Source of the DNA: Cyclostephanos tholiformis
Lineage: Eukaryota; Bacillariophyta; Thalassiosirophyceae; Thalassiosirales; Thalassiosiraceae
Assembly (NCBI GenBank): GCA_036939975.1
Contig: JALLPB010001117.1
Location: forward strand, 1 to 11,116
Length of the DNA stretch: 11,116 bases
Direction of reading: 5' to 3'
Positions 1 to 7,634 of the stretch are shown in pieces (within the stretch, counting starts at the first letter, position 1; every line of letters begins with the position of its first letter). The translations under genes and the position numbers were made by a program. A model generated the notes under the pieces. It was given only the letters and a program-made list of their open reading frames with translations. It did no database searches and was not told where the DNA came from.

Positions 1-279
1 TGTATATGAAAAACAGCCGCTTATTGGTGCGGTCCATGAATTGATAGTTGAGTTTTGTGATGACATTCTGACAATTTTCCCATAAAAAAACGTGAACGTG
101 GAGGATATGATGTGGTAAATAAAAGGACGAAATAATAACGACAATCGCGACGGCAGATCATTAGGCGGACGACGACGAAAGAGGAGGCGGAGGGGGGGGG
201 GGGGGGGGGGGGAATCATCATCGTAACCACTTAACATTCGCCACGGTAGCGAGCAGCGTCCGAGGAGGGAACAATAATA
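1..279 (+). promoter_or_regulatory. Upstream region of the TLD-SPOC gene
   Basis: No gene is visible here. An inverted CCAAT motif (ATTGG) lies at 23-27. An A/T-rich TATA-like stretch (TAAATAAAAGG) lies at about 116-126, roughly 155 bases before the start codon. A 21-base G run occupies 192-212. The TAG at 247-249 is in frame with the following coding sequence, so the ATG at 280 is the first possible start unless a 5' intron exists. Assigning promoter function is inference from position and composition; both short motifs could occur by chance. Confidence 0.35.
192..212 (+). repeat. Poly-G homopolymer (21 G)
   Basis: An uninterrupted run of 21 G lies about 70 bases before the start codon of the large gene, preceded by a G-rich GAGGAGGCGGA stretch. 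A run this long can form G-quadruplex structure in DNA, or in the 5' leader if it is transcribed. Its exact length is also the least reliable base count in the window, because long homopolymers are hard to sequence. It is non-coding in the chosen gene model. Confidence 0.9.
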
Positions 280-3200
280 ATGGATACCTCCCTGGCCAAC
301 GATCTTGTCGGACGATGGTGGGAGATATTTTGGGATCCCGATTCGTCGTATACGTCGGGGGAGGGAGAGGTGGTGGAGGGGAGGGAGAAGGATATGACGA
401 CGATGACGACGACATCGATTCATCAGGGGGGGGTGCTAGAGAAATTATCGAACCTTGTGGATTTGACTCGCCGCGAGGACGACGATAACGATATGCGTCA
501 TTCGCAATTGACGGTGGACCAACAATCCACTGCCATGCGAAATCCAGTTCGGTCTTCGCCGCTGGAACAACCGTCCGCGCATCCCACGGTATCAGCTCTC
601 GTCGCATCCACCGACCGGCAGGAGCAGTCGGCGTCGATGGTGGGATCATCATCGCCGGCGGTGGCATGTCAACATCATCCACATCATCATCGGGAGCAGC
701 CGAATTCGCGGGGTCGATCGTCGCCGCTACGATATCCGCGGGGGGATGCTCAAATGTCAGAATTGACGGAGCGAATATCTCAACCTACCAACCCCACTAC
801 CGTGCGGGATAATAATAGCACACGACGCTTACAACAAAGTATGAACGTTGTTTTCAACACGGCCACCCTCGGGTTGGGACTGGTCCTCGTCGATAATACG
901 CGCATTGTCGTAACGGAACTAAAGTCGAGGGATCAACGCGACGTGGTTGATATTCTTCGTCCGAACGACGTCCTCGTGGGCGTCAACGGGAAGAAATTCG
1001 AAGAGCTCCTCGGTATCACGATCGAGGGGAAGGAGGCGTTTCAGGCCGTCGTTGATTATTTGAAGACGAGCGACAGGCCCATGTCCGTCATGTTCGAGCG
1101 GTGGGCGACCGCCCCAACAAGGACTGCTGCCGTCGGATTGGCGGTAGCGAACGTCGAGGATAATGGCGGAGATGACGTGGACGCCATCCCCCCGAATCAA
1201 CTTCAGCATCACAAGCTCCGAAAGAGGACGAATGATGGTGATAATGGCATTCGTCGAGATATCGCCGCCGCCTCCACGGATGACGACGACGTCGGCGATG
1301 GCGATGATGGTACCGAGACGGATGACGTCGACTGGTACGATGCGAAAGTACTGTCCCACGATGCCAAGAATGATAAATTCAAGGTCTATTTTCTGGGGAG
1401 CGAAAAAACGCTTTCATACGAAATGTCTCTGTCGACCAAGGTAGTCCGACCGAGTGTCAGGGCGTGGACTCGGCGGACGTTGGCGTTGTTGTTTCTTGAT
1501 GAGAAGGTGGTGTCGATACTACGGGGGGGGGAGTGGGATTATGATCTTGGCGCAGATAACGAGGGCATTGAACGTTGCCTTCCGCCTAGCACAGAACGTC
1601 GGGAGGATGCGCAACGACTGGAAATCATATCGCAGCTTGCACGTGACAGTCTCAATGGTAGTACGAATGATGCCGTACGGCAAATTATGGAGTACAAAAT
1701 ATTGCTAGCGAAGCAGCAGTACCTTGCCACGCAACTTACCCCCCAAGTCGATGAGGGCGATGATGACGATGACGAGAACGAGATAGGATGTGACGATCCC
1801 GGTCCACTGGCAGACTCTTGTTATGTGGAGTATTTGTGCACTTGTATGAAGGAGGCTGAGCATGCGTGCGACTGGTTGGTCGGCGAATCGGTCATATTGG
1901 TCGTGCTAAATAAATTGGCCGCTACAGCATACGAATCATCATACTCCGCAATGGAGACAACGACGGCGACAGCAACGAGGGAAAATATCCTTTCGTTCCT
2001 TGTCAATGGCGCCAGATTCCTCAAGCGCATGATTTCTTTTGATCCAGCGAATAAAAACTGCGGCGCTTCTCATGCGACTATAACAACACAAAGAGGACGA
2101 GGAAAAGGGGGCAGGAAAAAGCGACGAGTTGAAAGTGCGATAAGGGCTGTGGGTGGTGCAATTGACGATGAGGTCTTAAACATCATGCTTTCTAAAGCAT
2201 TACTATCGAATGAGTCACTTTGTACGATGCTTAATCAATTGCTGAATACGTCACCTATTCCAAATAAAGTTTGGATAGCATCCACTCTGACCGACTCTCT
2301 CTCGAGATTATTTCACCAATTGTGGGAGCCCGTCACAAGTTGGATACGAATTTCAGAAGACATGATAAGTGGAGCCTCGGGGCAATTCTATTCGGTAGAA
2401 GATATCGAATCTCATTTACAATTATCGAAAATGAAAGGATCGAAACTCTCCTCTGTCGATTTATCTGAGTGGACTATAGACCTCCATGCCAAGTTACATC
2501 GATCAAAACACTTTGAGATGGAAGTTTGGAGTGCCATTCGGGCATGTACGCAACCTGTTGTGACCGTACTTAATATGACTCGGCCTACCTTGGGGGATGA
2601 CTGCCTAGTGGCACTTATGAGGCTCAAGGACGAAGCGACATGTGCAAATGATCCCATCATGCGAAATCTCAATCCGTTAGGGAGGTGCACAATCGACTCC
2701 TCGACGGGATTGAAACTGCCATCCTCTCTCAATCGGGGTGTTATCAATGATGCCATCGCCATTAGGCGTTGGGTACTTGATTTCAATCAGGCAAAATCAA
2801 TTCGTGAGAGGGCCAGCTTTGTTCAGGTGAATTTGTCTTATTGGGTTTCGAACCCTCGCTTGATTTTCGCACTTATCTTTCGTTTTTCTGTCGTACTATG
2901 CAAGAATGTCATTGAGCGCTACGTTGCTCTACCACAGCTGCCAACTCCACCAGAGGATTTTGATGGGCTGGCCAACAATCCGTCAACTATGCTTGCGGCA
3001 AACACCAAAGATTCCATAACATTATTGTCATCTAACTGCTACTCATACACTCACATTATTGGAAATGTAGCGGCAAGACTTCAAAGAAGCATGAGCGGCA
3101 ACGATGTTTCGGACGCAAACCTTCTCAGGAAAGAAGGAATTATGTTGGCATTAAGTGAGCTGACGCGTTTGCCCATCTTATCTATTGTTGAAGAGAAGCT

Positions 3201-6200
3201 ACATTTGCGCGAGGAGCTAATTGACTGGGATTCAGAAGCTCAACAAATGATGAATTCGAATAGCAAATCCAATCTTCTTCTGAATGAAATTGAAGCTCTC
3301 AACCAAAAATTATCTCTCATTCTCATATTAAAATCAGACCGTCGAGCTAATTTTTGTAAACATTTAAATCAGGATGAATCAGTTGAGGAAACGCTCAAAG
3401 CTTTTGCTGTCGCCGACGAGAAAATTGTATGCTCTGTCACGGCAGTTTGGGTGCGCGATCAGTACATCAAAGCATCTGAATGGAAGTCTAACTATTGTTC
3501 AATATTTTCAATACTCAGTAATGCAAAGAATCGGGGTGAGAGTGTAGCTGTCGACAGGATCACTGCCCTGCTGACGGAGCATGGCAGCCTCGCCGTCTCC
3601 TTTCCTGAAGAATACAATCAGCTTGAAAGGGTGCGACAAAACGTTACAGAATGGGCAAATACAATCAAACAAATTCTGTTCTCTTGCTCATTAACTCTTG
3701 AGGAACGGTGTCACCAGCTTTCAAATGCATCCAGTCTTCGCCCCAATGGCGTCTTGGTTGACCCAGCTGGGGACCTTATTGACTTATGGATTTGGGTATT
3801 CAATTGGAGACTTCAGCTACAAAGTGGTGTCAGGACTATGGTGGATCAAATTTCTAACATGCCTCAGTCACAAATAAAATGTCCTGAAGCACTGAAAGTA
3901 ATTGTGCGCTCTACCATCGCACCTTTGATGTTCGAAGAGTTCTTATTTCCAGGCGAACTCTTATCAAATCCATTCTTGTCGCAGCTAAGATGTGAAACCT
4001 TCCGCTCTATTCAAGCACAAGCGGCCACGCGCCTGACATCCACAATAAGGAAGGATATTGAGTCGGGTATTTACGGAAAGCGGGTACTAGATATAATCCT
4101 CGACCCCAAAGCAGATAAAGTGCTTGGATCTTGTCTATCGATTTCCCGGAGAATTTGTTGGATGATGATTGTGCAGTGTTTTTTCGTTCACTTAGAGTCC
4201 GATGAGTTCGTTGGGGCTTTATCAGATGTCAAGGTGCTATTATCACTCACTCACCAATTCATTCACACTAGTTCATTCATGGACACTACGATAGAAGAGA
4301 AGCGATTACAGTCGTTGATTGAGTCCACGGAAAACCTGGAAATTAAATCACTCGGCATACTCGAGCAATGCACGGCGATGCTCGAATCCGATTGCTATTC
4401 ACGCAAAGATGATTTGCGCCTGATTTTGCTAGGTTTAAGCGATGTTCAATCTAGTCTCAATAATACTCAATTGGCACCTGCGATAAAGCTTTTACGGGAC
4501 AAAGCTCTAAAAGAGAAAGTAAATGGGAAAATTAAAGAGTTGACGTGGCTTTGGGGTACATTTTCTTATGATTTATTCTACAAGAAAGCTGATCATACTT
4601 CAGACCTATTTCGTATACACATCAACAATCTAAGGGAGCTGCATGACACAATACCTATTCTCATTTGTTCCCAAAGGATAGATGCGTTAAATATCTTCAG
4701 CAGTGAGACGTTGCGAATCGGCCTCATGGTAAAGGATTTATGGGATCGAGCCAATGCTTGGCAAATAAAAATTTTATCACTGCTAGGCCCAAACAATGAA
4801 AGTCATGATGTTGTCAAGTTAGATATTCTCATCGCACTGGCTGAAGACAACATTTTGTCTAAGGTGATGACCACGAATCTGTTAGATTTATTGTTTTGGA
4901 GTTCATGTTTTGTGTCCAAATAGTCTAATATTTATCTCTACCTTTCATGCAGGTCATTATGCCCGAGATAGAAATGGTTAAAAACGTTACTGCAGTGGCT
5001 CGTCAAGTTCAGGCAAGGCTAAAAAAGGAACTCTTTTCAGATGAATATATGGGAGCAACAGATGTCAGTCAAGCCCGCCTTCCAAACAGAAGATCACTAA
5101 TTGAAAAGAACGGAGATTTTATCCTGTATCGTTTCACGGGGAGCGAAATGTATGGGGCGATTCGACAAACTTTGCTTTCTATCCATGAAATGGCAGCTAA
5201 GGTGCCTATAAGGACACAGGAAAAGGCAACACTTGAGTGGATGTTGTCGATCTTTAACTGGGTAGAGTATATTCATCCGATGGAAAATTCTCTCCATCAG
5301 CTGGTGATCAAGGTAGATCATGGTCTCGAAATTTTAGATCAAGGTCACCACATATTCTATTCTGTTCCAGATGAAGTCCAGTACTACCTGAGAGGAGTAA
5401 AGGTTGGCCTGCGGGTCCTTCCACGGTGCTTCGATGTTGTTCTCATGAGTGGTGGAGTATACACATTAGGGATTGGACTCTTGAGATGGGCCACGCTACT
5501 GTTTGAGTGCCTCAAATCTGACATTGACAAGGAGGATCGTTGGAAAGAGCACGTAATTGAGTTGTCCGATCAGTTTCTTACGTTTGAGTCGGAAAGCATT
5601 GGCGGCGCAATTGTTTCATTCAGAGATGCTACCTGTTTTCGAGATAAAGTAAACAGCTTGATGTGCGAATCGTCAAATCTCATTATTCAAGACGATGAGG
5701 TGATGTATTCGCTGTCGTTGCTGTCAAAAAAAATGAAGGCGAATTTGCTGTTCCAGAAGTCACTCAATGTTGAGATGGCTGCAGTTGAAGAGAAGAAGTT
5801 TCTGTCCGAAGAAAAAAAATTTATGAACCCACGCAGCGTTGTCATTGATCGATATGAGTTGCTAGATAGCCTAATGGGCAGACTTGCAAGTCTTCCTTAT
5901 GAGGCTGATGTCATTCTTCTCCAGCAAGTTGATGATGAGTCGTTGATAGCTGTAGAAGCTTCCGTCAGAGACAAGAGTCGAGTCTTCCTGGAAAAAAGCC
6001 TATGGAAAGGAATGGAAACTCTAGGATTCAATCCGAACGAGGCCGATGCTCAAGATTTTTGTTCGATAATTGCATGGAGACTGGAAGAAGCTGTGTATGA
6101 GAAATATCACCCACATGACGTTTCAGACTTGGTATCCAGTGAATACAGAGACAAAGTCCGAAGTTTGCGGTTCAACTTGCAAGACCCAAAGAATCCCATG

Positions 6201-7405
6201 TTATGTGCACGGGTTTTAGCAGGAAATATTCCATTGGATGAACTTGTCTCCGCCTCAACAGAAGCTTTGGCGAGCAATGAGTTAAAGCTTCAGCGTCGTA
6301 AATTTGAGGAAGACGCTATCAAAAACGTCGTGCTAGCAGCTGACATTGAGAATAAGGATCAATGCATCTCGGATGATCTTGCGGCAAAAATTTGTATCGA
6401 GTCGACCAAGATGAAAAGGTTAAACACTCCTGAAGCTGTTACCTCTGAATTGATGTCAGAGGAAAATACCTTCCGTGAAAATGTCGACGGTATACTGTCA
6501 AAATCTTCATTTCCAGGAGACTTCTATCATACTCTATTGTTATCAGGTCCGTCCACTCAGCTAGCAACTAAGGAAACAAATCAGGTTGTTGCCTCTCTCC
6601 CCCCTCCTCCGATGCGAATGAAACGTGTGCCCAATGAATTTACCGGCTCGGCATTAGAATCTACTTATGATAAGTTTGATTTCCCACCATCTTCACCTTC
6701 TTTCAAGACAGTGCAAAGCGGTTCACTTGAGGGTAAAACACCAGCCCGTCACATATTATCTAAAAGTGGTACCGATCTGTTTCAGATATCAATATCGAAA
6801 TTGAAGATCTCATTCATGACCAAGATTGCTGCAGAACTTAATTGCGACCTTGATGTTGACCGCCGTTTTCCATCGATTTTGGTGGAAAAGGGTCGTCTAT
6901 CGGTAGACGAGTTTAACAAATTTATACATTCAAAAACAAAGAGTGGGAGGTGGAATCTCGCTCATCTTAAAATCTCTTCCATCACAGGTGAGCTTATTAT
7001 GTTGTTAAAAATTTCTTCTTGCATTTACTGCAGTTCTCGTCTCAAGGTAGATTGTCACTCATCAATCACAGGTGAATTAAATATTAAGTCATACAAGACA
7101 TTTTACAAAGAATATGAATCACTGGGAAGGTGAGAACATAACAGCACTTCTTCTGCAGAATTTGCTATGTTTTTTCATCTCTCAAATTCTTCTCACAACG
7201 ACAAAGGCTCGCCATGATTCAAGTTTCGGACAGCACAAAAATTTTCCTCATTCCCCCAAAATTCACACGACAGTGCAAGTGCATGAATAACATAGCTAAC
7301 CTTAGCAAATCCAGTACATATGCTGTTGTGCTGACGAATGAGGTGCCGTACTTGGGACAACATACTACCAAGAACAATCCGCATATTGATGATGATATGT
7401 TCTAA
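280..7405 (+). CDS. Large PDZ/Tudor-like/PLU-1-like/TFIIS-M/SPOC chromatin-transcription protein (4 exons)
   Basis: Proposed exons are 280-4863, 4953-6987, 7072-7129 and 7207-7405. They sum to 6876 bases, or 2291 residues plus TAA. Domains seen: residues 10-20 (VGRWWEIFWDP), like the first strand of a Tudor fold; a PDZ-like domain at about 188-275 (GLGLVLVD, then RPNDVLVGVNG); a Tudor-like segment at 352-396 (DWYDAKV, KVYFLG); an acidic patch near 492-508; a basic nuclear signal at about 604-616; long helical sequence with a PLU-1-like stretch near 1085-1140 (LLTEHGSLAVSFPEE); a TFIIS central domain at about 1885-1985 (YRDKVRSLRFNLQDPKNP, LAGNIPLDELV); and a SPOC domain at about 2138-2270 (GRLSVDEF, YKEYESLGR, FLIPPKF, AVVLTN). 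In PHF3, DIDO and Bye1, TLD and SPOC bind RNA polymerase II and its phosphorylated CTD, usually with a PHD finger; I see no PHD finger or JmjC domain here. A nuclear elongation or chromatin role is inferred. The start is the first in-frame ATG after TAG 247-249. The first third is richer in GC and low-complexity sequence than the rest. TFIIS-M and SPOC calls are strong, PDZ good, Tudor and PLU-1 moderate. Confidence 0.85.
4864..4952 (+). other. Intron 1 (89 nt, phase 0)
   Basis: The donor is AAG|GTGATG and the acceptor is TTTCATGCAG|GTC, with a branch-like CTAAT at 4925-4929, 24 bases before the acceptor. The upstream exon ends exactly on a codon boundary (4861-4863, Lys) and the downstream frame resumes at 4953, so the two long open frames fuse without loss (NILSK then VIMPEIEM). 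Unspliced reading stops at TAG 4921-4923. Helical PLU-1-like sequence continues on both sides, as expected for one protein. Confidence 0.88.
6981..7075 (+). repeat. 11-bp direct repeat flanking intron 2
   Basis: ATCACAGGTGA is present at 6981-6991 and at 7065-7075. Each copy contains the AG|GT used as a splice boundary. Splice consensus alone explains about five or six of the matching bases. The flanking sequences beyond the repeats are not alike, so this is not a simple tandem duplication of 84 bases; a target-site duplication around an inserted intron would look like this. No terminal inverted repeats are visible inside the intron. Confidence 0.7.
6988..7071 (+). other. Intron 2 (84 nt, phase 1, readable if retained)
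   Basis: The donor is CACAG|GTGAGC and the acceptor is AATCACAG|GTGAA. The length is a multiple of three and contains no in-frame stop, so naive gene calling reads straight through and adds 28 residues. Removing it restores a SPOC-like order (HLKISSITGE, then LNIKSYKTFYKEYESLGR) with the spacing expected of the family, whereas retention splits the fold. The 11 bases ATCACAGGTGA occur at both boundaries, exactly 84 bases apart. A shorter alternative acceptor at 7033 would lead to TAG at 7048-7050. Confidence 0.75.
7130..7206 (+). other. Intron 3 (77 nt, phase 2)
   Basis: The donor GGAAG|GTGAGA is strong. The intron carries a pyrimidine-rich stretch (about 7168-7195) and ends at ACAAAG (7205-7206). 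The splice completes an Arg codon (AG|G) and continues LAMIQVSDSTKIFLIPP, which matches the last strands of a SPOC domain as in PHF3. Without splicing the frame ends at TGA 7131-7133 and the domain is cut before its final strands. The acceptor is less typical because several purines precede the AG, so its exact position is the least certain junction. Confidence 0.78.
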
Positions 7406-7634
7406 AAGGATGCGACATGGAGGGTATCTGAGGTAGGTGGTACCAGCAAAACACCTCACGCGGTAAATCATTCCGGTTACCTAACAAATAGGTGACTCCG
7501 ATGATGATGGTCGCGATGGTTGCCATGCATCCAATATGGCTCCTCTGGTTAGCCAAATTGTAAGGGAGTCTATTCATACCCTAATGGATCGACCCTCCAT
7601 TTTGGCTAACCAGAGAGGAACTCCTTCCTGACCT
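7406..7634. other. Spacer between the two genes
   Basis: This 229-base stretch lies between the TAA of the large gene and the ATG of the transposase-like gene. It contains an 8-bp palindrome TGGTACCA near 7437-7444, an inverted repeat at 7543-7615, and an open stretch at 7485-7628 in the frame of the downstream gene, closed by TGA 7629-7631. It must hold the 3' end of one transcription unit and the 5' end of the next, but I see no convincing AATAAA or TATA signal. If the downstream gene is a transposon, its left end probably lies here or inside the large gene's 3' end. Confidence 0.5.
7543..7615. repeat. 15-bp perfect inverted repeat, 43-nt spacer
   Basis: CTCTGGTTAGCCAAA at 7543-7557 is the exact reverse complement of TTTGGCTAACCAGAG at 7601-7615. 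Pairing extends imperfectly into the loop (GGGAGTC against GACCCTCC) and outward. The structure ends 19 bases before the ATG at 7635, so if transcribed it would form a hairpin in the 5' leader. It could also be a remnant of transposon ends or a short foldback insertion. No matching copy was found in the right flank down to 11116. Confidence 0.8.

Noticed and set aside
218..682. Minus-strand open frame with a proline-rich stretch
   Set aside because: It lies opposite the start of the large gene. The proline run is the complement of G-rich Gly/Glu codons, and it has no domain character.
661..700. CAT-repeat stretch as a microsatellite or regulatory repeat
   Set aside because: It is short and imperfect and encodes a His-rich patch within the coding frame; nothing more is supported.
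6988..7033. Shorter 46-nt version of intron 2 ending at TTTACTGCAG
   Set aside because: It is a good acceptor by sequence, but the join shifts frame and meets TAG at 7048-7050, losing the end of SPOC that the longer intron preserves.
4924..7133. Separate gene starting at ATG 4947 or thereabouts
   Set aside because: The ATG lies within intron 1 sequence just before the acceptor. Phase-0 splicing joins the frame to the upstream exon, and the protein continues the same helical region.
7193..7577. Overlapping minus-strand open frames in the gene spacer
   Set aside because: They overlap the last exon of the large gene, which is supported by its SPOC match, and carry no protein-like signal.
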